Shown piece after piece: positions 7,769-15,532 of a stretch of DNA of 64,000 nt (positions within the stretch are counted from its first letter, which is position 1; every line of letters starts with the position of its first letter). The notes below the pieces were generated by a model. The model made no database searches, was not told where the DNA came from, and saw only the letters and a list, made by a program, of their open reading frames with translations. Position numbers and translations under genes: made by a program. The stretch lies in assembly GCA_964646515.1 (NCBI GenBank), contig CAZYES010000002.1:1-64000 (forward strand), written 5' to 3'. This stretch comes from C7867-002 sp964646515 (GTDB taxonomy: Bacteria; Patescibacteriota; Minisyncoccia; Phycocordibacterales; PALSA-1337).

Positions 7769-8119
7769 TTACTGTGGGTCCTTACCGACTTGAGCAAGCC
7801 ACAACTTAAATGGTTCAGCTTTCGGAGATGGAATAGATTGGATAATGCGTAAAATACCCCGCAAATCAGCACAGCTCATCTTCTGTCGACCTCCTTTTGT
7901 CATTATGTCAAGGGTATGTACAATTTGTATCCACCCTTGACTAAGTTGCTCGTCGCGTTCTCTCATCCTTTGAACGTACTGTTTTGCATCATTCGACTCA
8001 ATAAGCGCTAACACTATATCTTCCACTACAAAATACCACCGCTCTTTGTGCCATGCTCGACGAATTTCGTGCGATTCGAAAAGTGCAATTGATTTTGATT
8101 CCTGTTCCTTCTTTTCCAT
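7769..8119 (-). CDS. BRO-N domain protein, short version
   Basis: 116 residues carrying the BRO-N (antirepressor-type DNA-binding) domain: an opening IALFESHEIRRAWHKERWYF, VVEDIVLALIES near residues 31-42, and the hallmark LLRIIQSIPSPKAEPFKLWL-like segment, here reading ILRIIQSIPSPKAEPFKLWL. Longer BRO proteins of related bacteria continue for another 100-170 residues, but this one stops six residues after LAQVG, so it is either a compact form or truncated. BRO proteins occur in phages and in many patescibacterial chromosomes, where their role is unclear. It lies just outside the left end of the integrated element. Confidence 0.82.
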   Translation of the reverse strand: MEKKEQESKSIALFESHEIRRAWHKERWYFVVEDIVLALIESNDAKQYVQRMRERDEQLSQGWIQIVHTLDIMTKGGRQKMSCADLRGILRIIQSIPSPKAEPFKLWLAQVGKDPQ

Positions 8120-8200
8120 GCCACAATTTTCTCACTCCCAAAAGAAAAAACAATATTGACTACTATAAATATCAGTGCGGTATCACGAATAAATTTCTGG

Positions 8201-8373
8201 TGCGCGGGAGAGGACTCGGCTTCGCCTCTCGGCCGACCAGTCGTCCTCGGGCTAGCCACCGGCTCGCGGCTCGGCTTGCTAGCCTCGCACGCTGCGCCGT
8301 TCTCGTCCCTCCTTGCGTCACAATGATGCTCCACTCGGAGGCATAACATGCCTCCTCGTGGATCATTGTGCGC
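8201..8373. repeat. Left 173-bp direct repeat of the integrated element (att copy)
   Basis: Identical base for base, as far as I can read, to 13689-13861. Its first 18 bases (TGCGCGGGAGAGGACTCG) equal the 3' end of the tRNA-Leu gene at 13857-13874 (minus-strand tRNA), and its last five (TGCGC) equal the start of that core. It contains a strong hairpin, GGAGGCAT/ATGCCTCC at 8337-8355. Confidence 0.85.
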
Positions 8374-8417
8374 CGTCTGGAACGTTATTAGAACGGAGTT
8401 AAGTCTCGCAAGTTCAC

Positions 8418-9725
8418 CTATCTGTTATAAATAGCTTTCTCTGATCGTGCTTCAACTTCCTTCTTATATTCTCTTCGTGGCTTTTTCTTTTCCGCATCCA
8501 TTGCAAGCACGAATTCACGCTTCTTATCGGGTGAAAACTTACTAATCGTGCCTACCATTTCTTGCATCTGCTCGGGAGAAAGTGGATCTATCAACTCAGA
8601 AAAAGCGAGAGCTTGTGCTGCTGTTCTCACATCACCAGCATCTAAAGCAGCCAAACCGACGCCTTTTAATACCCGAGTACTTTCCATCGGATAATCATGA
8701 AAATCTAAAGCCCTATTTATGGCACCTTCCTTTTTTCTGTAGTCAAATACATTATTGACCCTTTCAGTCAGACCACGAATGAGTTCGTCGGGTTTTTCAA
8801 TTTTTTGATTCTCTTGAGTGACGTTAAAGCCGCCATTTTTACCTTTTTGCCGAAGCCCCTGACCATCTTTCAAAGCCTCTCTGTCTCTCCTCATCAGGTC
8901 TGCGAGCTTGTTCGGATCGTTGAGCTCTGCTATCTGATTTTTAAGATATTCAATGCGACGAGATGTCTCACCTCTCTTATAGGTTAAATAATCTTCTTTT
9001 TGTTTTGGTGTCCTTATAGAATCATTGGTATACTCGCCACTTGTAATGATTAGTTCCTCATTTTTAAGGGCAATTTCTTCTCTATCAATAGTCACCTGTA
9101 GAACACCTTCAACTGACCTTTTGTACAAATCAGGGTTTCCTGAGATAACAGCATAAGCTTCTTTGCCAGTGTCAATATCTGACGTCGCGATAAGTTTTTC
9201 TGCGGCCTTATTCAGTTCTGCCATTTGTTTTTCGCGCTCAACCTTTTCCTTATCTATCGGTTTAATGACACCCCCTTCCATCGTAAAACCTTTTGATTTG
9301 AATTCTTCATGAAAACGAGAGTTTTCCGCGCCCAAGGCTTGAAATTCTGGAGTAGATGTCCATGCGTCTCCAAATTTCTTATGACCTTCTTCATATTTAG
9401 CTTTCAACTCCGCATGTTTTTGTTGCAATTCAGCCAATACTGGGTCTTCATTTTTTGGACCAGTTGTCTCGCTCTCAGCAAGACCTTGAATATCTGTTGA
9501 ACTGGCAGCAGTTGATTCAACTCTCACCTCCTCCTTGCTGTCAACTTTAATTTCCTCTTGAAGACCTTTAAGCAAATCTTCCATATTCGCCGGTGTTGCT
9601 TCACTAGTTGGTTCAAGTATTTCAGGAGACGAAGTATTCCTTTTGGCTTCGTCTTCTTGACGGGCTTTTTCTAATAATTGATCCAGGCTTGGAGTTGATG
9701 AACTTTGTGGATTTTCTATGCTCAT
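8418..9725 (-). CDS. Hypothetical coiled-coil protein of the integrated element
   Basis: 435 residues when started at MSIENPQ (9723-9725); a start 12 codons further upstream is possible but reads like leader sequence. The first ~110 residues are low-complexity and rich in Ser, Thr, Glu and Pro. The rest is highly charged and helical with likely coiled coils (ELQQKHAELKAKYEEGHKKF near 100-120, RRIEYLKNQIAELNDPNKLA near 255-275). No membrane segment, signal peptide or catalytic motif is visible. It lies alone on the minus strand, divergent from the other element genes across the palindrome. Function unknown; it could be structural or regulatory. Confidence 0.7.
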   Translation of the reverse strand: MSIENPQSSSTPSLDQLLEKARQEDEAKRNTSSPEILEPTSEATPANMEDLLKGLQEEIKVDSKEEVRVESTAASSTDIQGLAESETTGPKNEDPVLAELQQKHAELKAKYEEGHKKFGDAWTSTPEFQALGAENSRFHEEFKSKGFTMEGGVIKPIDKEKVEREKQMAELNKAAEKLIATSDIDTGKEAYAVISGNPDLYKRSVEGVLQVTIDREEIALKNEELIITSGEYTNDSIRTPKQKEDYLTYKRGETSRRIEYLKNQIAELNDPNKLADLMRRDREALKDGQGLRQKGKNGGFNVTQENQKIEKPDELIRGLTERVNNVFDYRKKEGAINRALDFHDYPMESTRVLKGVGLAALDAGDVRTAAQALAFSELIDPLSPEQMQEMVGTISKFSPDKKREFVLAMDAEKKKPRREYKKEVEARSEKAIYNR

Positions 9726-9830
9726 AGAATTTATGTTAAAAATTGATAATTGTTTGAACAAGATCGATATGATTTGACTGACATAATAATACCACGTCTT
9801 CCGATAAAAGTGGCAGTCGGTTTTTGATCT

Positions 9831-10136
9831 TCGCCCCGCCCGTATCGGCTTTGGAGGGTAGGCGGTGCGCGAGCCGCTTTTGAGATGAGAACGCGTCTAC
9901 TTCCGCCCGTCACCACGAAACCTATTCGCGCCTAGCTCCTGTTGGTGCTGCGTAGCGCACCCCTATTGCGATCAGCAATTGGGGAAATGCGCGAAGCAGT
10001 ACGAACAGGAGCGTAAGGCGCGCCACATACCCTCTTAGGGCGGAAGTGGGCGCGTTCGTACTCTCGCATGTCACACGCTCCCGAAAAAGCGGCCGCGCAC
10101 GGCCTGCCCGGAAAAGCCGTTTGGGGCGGGGCGCCA
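9831..10136. repeat. Giant GC-rich imperfect palindrome between divergent element genes
   Basis: The left and right halves are reverse complements over most of their length. The inner arms 9935-9969 and 9975-10012 (GCTCCTGTT with GAACAGGAGC, CCCCTATTGC with GCAATTGGGG) enclose a 5-base loop. The middle arms are 9889-9908 and 10037-10056 (GAACGCG..ACTTCCGCCC with GGGCGGAAGT..CGCGTTC). The outer arms are about 9832-9880 and 10086-10135 (CGCCCCGCCC, CGGCTTT, GTGCGCG, GCCGCTTTT). The right arm has about 20 extra bases. As DNA it could extrude as a cruciform or act as a rolling-circle origin; as RNA it would be a long bulged rod. Confidence 0.85.
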
Positions 10137-10174
10137 CAGACGCAATCAATATTCATTGGTGTTAAACTATATGA

Positions 10175-11017
10175 ATGGATCTCCTCATAGCTGAACTTAA
10201 CCACAAATATTCAGAATTTTTAACTGCCATCGAAAGACACAGCCTCTGTAGGACTTCCAGAGCTGTATATGAATACTTTGATCTTGTTCAAGGACAGAAA
10301 ACCATACAGAAAATACTGGAAACTGACAGGCAAGAAATTGCTACTCGTAAGGCCATTGTAAACTCTGGTACCAGTTCAACCCAGGATAGTCGAGACGAAA
10401 TCGTGAGACGAATCGAAAGGAATTCGCTCACATATAGCCATGATTTAATTTACAACAAAATGTATGCGCCCATGAAGGCATACAAGGAATCTACCGATCA
10501 CAATGATGAGAAGGTACTGACCGGCATGTCTTTATTGTTTCAAAACGAATCTATTTCTGGAAAACTGATGGGTACTTGGGATCAATTCAAATTATACTGC
10601 GCACTGGATGACTTAGTTATTTGGATGGAGAGAATCCACGCGACTCTCGTAAAAAAGTTGCTTGAAGTAGAGAAACCAGAACCTGTGATTGCTTTTGATG
10701 CGCCGAACAAAATTAAGATCGTTATTGATGACCGCAAAGGTATTTACCAGGCTGACAAAGAACAGAATGCTTATGGTATTGAGAGAGACAGCAACAGAAT
10801 GAAACTGATCGAGCACCTCATTTCAAAAGATAACTGTGGCATCGCAGAGTTAGAAGAAATTACGGGTCAAGCGAGAAACGTCACCATAAAATCAATAGCG
10901 AAAATTAACGAGCTATTTAGAGAATATTTACATCTTGTTGACGATCTGATTCTTAGCTTGAAGACAGGTGGCTATTCGCTCAACAAGGACGTTTTCGACA
11001 TTATCGTGAAGCCGTAA
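10175..11017 (+). CDS. Hypothetical element protein with winged-helix-like C-terminus
   Basis: 280 residues. The N-terminal ~190 are helical and charged with no recognised motif. From about residue 208 the sequence MKLIEHLISKDNCGIAELEE-ITGQARNVTIKSIAKINELFREYL followed by a beta-hairpin-like GGYSLNKDVFDI looks like a winged-helix DNA-binding domain of the response-regulator output kind. It begins just right of the giant palindrome and ends at an intrinsic terminator (11048-11073). A TAAACT box six bases before the ATG suggests a leaderless message. It may regulate copy number or the divergent gene, but that is inference. Confidence 0.65.
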   Translation: MDLLIAELNHKYSEFLTAIERHSLCRTSRAVYEYFDLVQGQKTIQKILETDRQEIATRKAIVNSGTSSTQDSRDEIVRRIERNSLTYSHDLIYNKMYAPMKAYKESTDHNDEKVLTGMSLLFQNESISGKLMGTWDQFKLYCALDDLVIWMERIHATLVKKLLEVEKPEPVIAFDAPNKIKIVIDDRKGIYQADKEQNAYGIERDSNRMKLIEHLISKDNCGIAELEEITGQARNVTIKSIAKINELFREYLHLVDDLILSLKTGGYSLNKDVFDIIVKP

Positions 11018-11047
11018 CCTTTAGGTGTTGTTGGTAAGTCCAGCCTA

Positions 11048-11073
11048 GGCGTCTAAAATACGCCCTCTTTTTT
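11048..11073 (+). terminator. Intrinsic terminator
   Basis: GGCGT (11048-11052) and ACGCC (11060-11064) with a seven-base loop, followed by CTCTTTTTT. It ends the transcript of the preceding 280-residue gene. Confidence 0.7.
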
Positions 11074-11122
11074 GCATGAAGGTCATCTAACGGTTCATAT
11101 TGAAAATTGCGACCATTATCTC

Positions 11123-11326
11123 ATGGCACACCAATTCAGCCATGAGCTAACACAACGAGCACAGACATACTTCGGGGAAAAATCCGGTCGAGATATTTCA
11201 CATGAAGAAGCCAATGAGTACATGAACAGTCTGGCTAGCTTGTACGAATCGTTTATGGAATTGGCGGTGGCCGGCGGGACTGCTTCCGATGCTTTAGCGC
11301 GGAGCAGTCCGCCGGCAGTGCTTTGA
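11123..11326 (+). CDS. Small hypothetical element protein
   Basis: 67 residues from ATG 11123 (MAHQFSHELTQRAQTYFGEK). A TTG at 11072 in the same frame would add 17 residues, but it lies inside the T-run of the upstream terminator, so I prefer the ATG. The protein is soluble and helical (SHEEANEYMNSLASLYESFM) and ends in an Ala/Gly/Pro-rich tail. It precedes the Rep gene by 40 bases on the same strand, so it is probably co-transcribed with rep and the recombinase. No family recognised; small accessory genes at this position in replicons are often regulatory (inference). Confidence 0.5.
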   Translation: MAHQFSHELTQRAQTYFGEKSGRDISHEEANEYMNSLASLYESFMELAVAGGTASDALARSSPPAVL

Positions 11327-11366
11327 TGACTTGCTAGAGACCTAACCTAAGACAATACAGAAAACA

Positions 11367-12191
11367 ATGGGCTACAACAAAATCGTCACCTACGGAAACA
11401 TAATTGAAACATTCACATATGCAAGAGATCCCAATATTCCTCCAAGAACACAAAGAAGACATTCGTGCCATGCTGGAATTCCTGGTGCTTCAGATGATGC
11501 TGGCTCTGTCGATGAACGAGAGGCTTTCGAAGGCAAGCGCAAGGACAACGCAGACCGCGCTTCAATGGTTTTTCGACAACTCGTCCTCGCTAACCTTACA
11601 GGAACTGAATATCCTCTACTCCTTACTGCGACGTACCGGGACAACCAAACGGACTTACGCCAAGGCTACAGAGATTTCGGCGCTTTCATCCAGGCTATGC
11701 GCTATCGATTTGGAAAAGAATGGCGGTATATTGCAGTCCCCGAATTTCAAAAACGTGGAGCTGTTCATTTCCACGCTCTCATCTGGGGATTACCCACAAG
11801 TGTGTTTGAAGAAGAGCGATCTACCCGATTGGTTGCGGGACTCTGGAAACATGGATTTGTTTACCTCAAAATGACCGATGGGAATGAAAAGCTATCGTCA
11901 TATCTGACCAAATACATGGCTAAATCATTTGTAGACAGAAGACTCATGAATCAGAAAGCATATGTCTGCTCAAGAAATCTGAAGCGGCCTCAAGTCGTTG
12001 GCCACATTTCAAAATTCAGCATTGATACTTACCTAGAAGAATGTGGTGTGACTGATCCGGAAATCGACAACTCATACGAAACGCGTTGGCTTGGAACAGC
12101 ACGCCACCGCATTTACAAGCTCTCCACAGAAAATCCACCGAAACAAAAATTGTCCGAAGAAAATATTGAGAGTACAATTCCGTTAACTTAA
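11367..12191 (+). CDS. HUH-superfamily rolling-circle replication initiator (Rep)
   Basis: 274 residues. The HUH metal-binding motif is clear at about residues 132-140 (GAVHFHALIWGLP, His-Phe-His). An upstream strand (EYPLLLTATYRD, near 83-94) fits motif I. A Tyr-containing helix near residues 175-185 (LSSYLTKYMAKSF) supplies the candidate nucleophile, in the Y-x-x-x-Y style spacing of Rep proteins. Such enzymes nick one strand at an origin hairpin and stay covalently attached while rolling-circle replication proceeds. It lies 42 bases before the recombinase and 1.2 kb from the giant palindrome, a candidate origin. Exact Rep family not assigned. Confidence 0.82.
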   Translation: MGYNKIVTYGNIIETFTYARDPNIPPRTQRRHSCHAGIPGASDDAGSVDEREAFEGKRKDNADRASMVFRQLVLANLTGTEYPLLLTATYRDNQTDLRQGYRDFGAFIQAMRYRFGKEWRYIAVPEFQKRGAVHFHALIWGLPTSVFEEERSTRLVAGLWKHGFVYLKMTDGNEKLSSYLTKYMAKSFVDRRLMNQKAYVCSRNLKRPQVVGHISKFSIDTYLEECGVTDPEIDNSYETRWLGTARHRIYKLSTENPPKQKLSEENIESTIPLT

Positions 12192-12233
12192 ATTATTTTT
12201 TATTCTCATTATCAACATAACCATATCAATCAC

Positions 12234-13814
12234 ATGAAATACATTTTGTACTGTAGAAAATCCACTGATACTGAAGACAAACAGGTGCTTTCCCTTGAAT
12301 CACAGGAGAAGGAGCTTACCGATCTCGCCAAAGACCGGAATCTTGAAATCGTCCAAATTCTCACTGAAAAGAAATCTGCCAAAGCTCCCGGCCGCCCTGT
12401 ATTTAACGAAATGATGACTGCCATTTCTGCCGGCAAAGCCGACGCTATTCTCTGCTGGAAAATTGATCGCCTGACGCGTAACCCCGTTGATGGAGGACAG
12501 ATCCAATGGCTACTTCAAAACGGCAATATCAAGTGTATCCAGACTTCAGAGAAAACATATTTGCCTAGCGACAATGTGTTGTTAATGAGCATTGAGCAAG
12601 CTATGGCTAACCAATACATTCGCGATTTGAGCACGAATGTAAAGCGTGGAAATAGAGCCAAACTTGAACACGGCGGCTGGCCTAATCATGCACCGTTTGG
12701 CTATCTTAACGACAAAGCTAGCAATTCAATCATCTTGGACAAGAAACATTCTAAGTATGTGCCACGCATATTTGATCTCTACATTACCGGCGCTTACAGC
12801 CTGCAACAGATTTCAGATATTCTCTTCAAAGAGGGTCTTCGCACCTGCTCCGGGGACAAGGTACGCAAGGGAAAGATTCATAAAGTCCTGTGCAATAAAT
12901 TCTATATCGGCCTCATGGAAAGAGACGGCAAAATCTATCAAGGCAATCACGAAACATTGATCTCAAAATCCACCTTCGACAAAGCCCAAGACATTCTCTG
13001 TGGCCGCATCCATTCACGAAAACGCAATCATTTCTATTCAGCCCGAGGATTCCTGCAATGCGCCTCCTGCGGCTGTAATTTAACCTGTGACACCAAGAAA
13101 GGATTCAAGTATTACTACTGCACCAACGGCAAGGGCAATTGTGAACAGCATAAAAAATACATGAGATCTGAATTCATTGATGAACTGCTGGCCAAAATGT
13201 TCCTTAATCTCAAATTCGACGAGCAACTCATTCAAATGTCCGCTGATGCTTACAAAGAATCCAACCAGAGCAAGATTGATTACACACAATCGGCTACTGA
13301 TGCCCTCACAAGCGAGCTACAAGCCCTCACAAAGAAAGAATCTGTCTTAACCGACGGATATGCTTCTGAAGTCATTAAACCTGATATGTACAAGCAGAAG
13401 ATGTTGGAAATTGAAAACAAGAGAGCCGAGCTACAAACACAGCTCACAGAAATTCAGTCAAAGGGACCAGTCACTCAAGTTACTTTCGAACAGATCAGGA
13501 ATATTTTTATGGACGGCAACAGGGCCTCGGAAAAGTATATGGCCTCCGGAGATGAAGCAAAACGAAATATGCTGTCAAAGCTACTTTCGAACGCAACCAT
13601 CAAAAATCGAGAAGTGGCGCAGTACCAATTCAAAAGCCCGTATCAGGTGCTCGCGGAAACACCCAAAAACATTGATTTTGAAAAATTGTGCGCGGGAGAG
13701 GACTCGGCTTCGCCTCTCGGCCGACCAGTCGTCCTCGGGCTAGCCACCGGCTCGCGGCTCGGCTTGCTAGCCTCGCACGCTGCGCCGTTCTCGTCCCTCC
13801 TTGCGTCACAATGA
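12234..13814 (+). CDS. Large serine recombinase (integrase) of the element
   Basis: 526 residues. The N-terminal resolvase domain starts KYILYCRKSTD with the catalytic Ser at residue 10, followed by SLESQEKEL and ILCWKIDRLTRNPVDGGQI near residues 73-90. The recombinase domain includes HGGWPNHAPFGYL near 147. A zinc ribbon CASCGCNL...YYYCTNGKGNC lies near 275-300, followed by a coiled coil around 355-410. The last ~43 residues (from about CAGEDSASPLG) are encoded by the right 173-bp repeat, and the stop codon is inside that repeat, so excision would not change the protein. It most likely integrates and excises the element at tRNA-Leu. Confidence 0.93.
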   Translation: MKYILYCRKSTDTEDKQVLSLESQEKELTDLAKDRNLEIVQILTEKKSAKAPGRPVFNEMMTAISAGKADAILCWKIDRLTRNPVDGGQIQWLLQNGNIKCIQTSEKTYLPSDNVLLMSIEQAMANQYIRDLSTNVKRGNRAKLEHGGWPNHAPFGYLNDKASNSIILDKKHSKYVPRIFDLYITGAYSLQQISDILFKEGLRTCSGDKVRKGKIHKVLCNKFYIGLMERDGKIYQGNHETLISKSTFDKAQDILCGRIHSRKRNHFYSARGFLQCASCGCNLTCDTKKGFKYYYCTNGKGNCEQHKKYMRSEFIDELLAKMFLNLKFDEQLIQMSADAYKESNQSKIDYTQSATDALTSELQALTKKESVLTDGYASEVIKPDMYKQKMLEIENKRAELQTQLTEIQSKGPVTQVTFEQIRNIFMDGNRASEKYMASGDEAKRNMLSKLLSNATIKNREVAQYQFKSPYQVLAETPKNIDFEKLCAGEDSASPLGRPVVLGLATGSRLGLLASHAAPFSSLLASQ

Positions 13815-13861
13815 TGCTCCACTCGGAGGCATAACATGCCTCCTCGTGGATCATTGTGCGC
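13689..13861. repeat. Right 173-bp direct repeat of the integrated element (att copy)
   Basis: Identical to 8201-8373. It overlaps the 3' end of the serine recombinase gene on the left and, through its terminal TGCGC, the 3' end of tRNA-Leu at 13857 on the right. Three copies of the 18-base tRNA-end core therefore exist: 8201-8218, 13689-13706 and 13857-13874. Confidence 0.85.
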
Positions 13862-13940
13862 GGGAGAGGACTCGAACCTCCATGCCCTAATGGGCGCTAC
13901 CACCTCAAGGTAGTGCGTCTACCAATTTCGCCACCCGCGC
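13857..13940 (-). tRNA. tRNA-Leu (GAG)
   Basis: Class II tRNA on the minus strand: acceptor GCGCGGG/CCCGCGC, anticodon stem CTACC/GGTAG with loop TTGAGGT (anticodon GAG), a long variable arm (CGCCCATTAGGGCATGG), and T loop TTCGAGT. The 3' CCA is not encoded. Its 3' end is the attachment site of the adjacent integrated element and stays intact. Confidence 0.94.
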
Positions 13941-14064
13941 TTTATAAACCACAATATTCAAAAAACTATAAGATACTGGCTAACTATAACCAAAAAACAC
14001 TAGTTTTTCAATTAAAAATGTCTGCCAAAAGCAGACCTGACGATTCCTCAACTTGTCTCATAAA

Positions 14065-14493
14065 TTATCCCTCCACTTCCTCCTTGGCTACTTCTCCTGT
14101 AGCCACAGCCTCTGTGACCATTGCCTCCGGCACGTCCTTCATGGTCATAGTACGACGCATCTGATGGCGAATCTCCTTGGCAGCTTTGCGCCTAATAAAA
14201 TACAACTTGGCACGACGAACCTTGGCGCGACGAATGATATCTACATCATCAATCATCGGCGAGTACAAAGGGAAAGTACGCTCAACACCAACACCATCAA
14301 TAACTTTGCGTACGGTAAAAGTAGCTCCCGCTTCGCGACCGTGTTTGCACGAGATAACGATACCTTCGAATGCCTGCAAGCGGAACTTGCCTTTGTCTTC
14401 TTCTATTTTCTGCCAAACACACAGAGTATCACCAGCACGAATGCCGAGATTCCTACGTTCCTCTATATTCACGGTCGTTATTACCTTTACCAT
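14065..14493 (-). CDS. rplS: 50S ribosomal protein L19
   Basis: 142 residues matching L19: GDTLCVWQKI near residues 21-30, FEGIVISCKHGREAGATFTV near 43-62, GVGVERTFPLYSP near 68-80, and a basic RRAKVRRAKLYFIR segment near 88-101. L19 sits at the 30S-50S interface. The C-terminus extends about 25 residues with an acidic VTEAVATGEVAKEEVEG tail. A TATGAT box lies 14 bases upstream of the start on the minus strand, and no Shine-Dalgarno sequence is visible. Confidence 0.95.
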   Translation of the reverse strand: MVKVITTVNIEERRNLGIRAGDTLCVWQKIEEDKGKFRLQAFEGIVISCKHGREAGATFTVRKVIDGVGVERTFPLYSPMIDDVDIIRRAKVRRAKLYFIRRKAAKEIRHQMRRTMTMKDVPEAMVTEAVATGEVAKEEVEG

Positions 14494-14560
14494 AGTGAAA
14501 ATACACTATCATAAGCAGTACAAATATTCAAGAAAACTAACCACAGACTAAAGCCTAGTC

Positions 14561-15373
14561 TCACTGTTTGAGTTGTTCTAAAGCATACTCGAAATCGGCT
14601 GGCAGGGGCGCTTCAACCGCAATGCGTTTACCTTTTGTCATATTCTCAAATTCAATAAAACACGAATGGAGCGCAAGCCTTTGGAAACCCAACACCATTG
14701 GTCTTTTTGGCGCATAGAGAATATCTCCAACAACCGGGTGATTCACGGCATTCAGATGAACACGTATCTGGTGCGTCCTCCCCGTCTTTGGCTGGACCTC
14801 AAGATAAGAAAACTTTTCCATTTTCATTTTCCCTCCAAATGTATCCCCAAGCTTTCCATGTTCATAAGAAGAGTAATCGGGTATATCAATTTTGCCACTT
14901 ACAATCTTGGTCCAATAAGTCTCGGCTTCCCTCAGTTCACCTCTCGCGCCCCTCTGTGCAGACCACTTGCGAAAATCATTTCCACTTCTGCCAATCGGTC
15001 TTATAATAGTGCCAAATTCTTCATCCATCTCTCCCCAAACAAAAGCCTTATATTTCTTCGTAATAGTTCTATCCTTGAATTGTTTCTTCAGATGAGCATG
15101 CCCGTTGGCTGTCTTCGCAATAATTAACGCCCCAGATGTCTCCCGATCTAGACGATGAACGATACCCGCCCGATTAACCGGTTTGCCACTAGCGTCAGTC
15201 ATCGGATCTCCAACATTCTCTGCCTCTGGAAAATTATTAACAATCCATTCAGTCAAGAACGGCCCTTTCGCCCTACCATCGGAATGCACCATGAGACCGG
15301 CTGGCTTGTTAACAACAACACAATCCGTATCTTCATATAAGATTTCTACTTCTATACTCTCTTTATTGCTCAT
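14561..15373 (-). CDS. RluA-family pseudouridine synthase
   Basis: 270 residues from MSNKESIEVEILY (ATG at 15371-15373). A much longer frame upstream is repeat and tRNA sequence, so this start is preferred, and a TATATT box six bases upstream agrees. The catalytic motif GIVHRLDRETSGALIIAKT (Asp of HRLD) is near residues 73-91. YLEVQPKTGRTHQIRVHL near 202-219 and HPVVGDILY near 224 complete the family pattern. These enzymes convert specific uridines to pseudouridine in rRNA or tRNA. There is no S4 domain. The exact target (RluC/RluD type) cannot be told from sequence. Confidence 0.9.
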   Translation of the reverse strand: MSNKESIEVEILYEDTDCVVVNKPAGLMVHSDGRAKGPFLTEWIVNNFPEAENVGDPMTDASGKPVNRAGIVHRLDRETSGALIIAKTANGHAHLKKQFKDRTITKKYKAFVWGEMDEEFGTIIRPIGRSGNDFRKWSAQRGARGELREAETYWTKIVSGKIDIPDYSSYEHGKLGDTFGGKMKMEKFSYLEVQPKTGRTHQIRVHLNAVNHPVVGDILYAPKRPMVLGFQRLALHSCFIEFENMTKGKRIAVEAPLPADFEYALEQLKQ

Positions 15374-15459
15374 AGCATGAATATACGCTAATCTATGGCA
15401 AAGGTGAAGTGCCATTGAAATCTTCAATCCTTGCAACCAGTTGCCCACAAAATTAACAT

Positions 15460-15532
15460 GCGCGATTAGCTCAGTTGGTAGAGCAGTGCTTTTACACAGC
15501 AAAGGTCGGGGGTTCGAATCCCTCATCGCGCA
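15460..15532 (+). tRNA. tRNA-Val (TAC)
   Basis: Cloverleaf with acceptor GCGCGAT/ATCGCGC, D arm GCTCAGTTGGTAGAGC, anticodon loop TTTACAC (anticodon TAC), and T arm GGGGG-TTCGAAT-CCCTC with one mismatch. The first anticodon-stem pair is a G-A mismatch. CCA is not encoded. Confidence 0.92.

Larger units (their letters stand above)
8201..13856. mobile_element. Integrated HUH-Rep / large serine recombinase element next to tRNA-Leu
   Basis: About 5.5 kb between identical 173-bp direct repeats (period 5488 bp), with the right repeat touching the 3' end of tRNA-Leu(GAG). It carries five ORFs: a coiled-coil protein on the minus strand and, on the plus strand, a winged-helix-like protein, a small protein, a HUH-type replication initiator and a large serine recombinase at the right end. 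A ~305-bp GC-rich palindrome sits between the divergent genes. This is the layout expected of an integrated rolling-circle plasmid or small ssDNA virus-like replicon. No capsid, relaxase or coupling-protein gene was recognised. Confidence 0.8.

Noticed and set aside
8026..8366. Several overlapping ORFs on both strands across the left 173-bp repeat
   Set aside because: The same peptides appear at the right copy (13630-13903) because the repeat is open in several frames. They are GC-rich hairpin translations, not genes.
9922..10204. 75- and 90-codon minus-strand ORFs in the giant palindrome
   Set aside because: They are rich in Arg/Pro/Ala as expected from GC-rich palindromic DNA, overlap each other and the 280-residue gene start, and have no motif.
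11404..11874. 156-codon + strand ORF inside rep
   Set aside because: It lies in another frame of the HUH Rep gene, which has clear motifs; this one has none.
13080..13289. 69-codon minus-strand ORF within the recombinase gene
   Set aside because: It is a shadow of the zinc-ribbon region of the serine recombinase.
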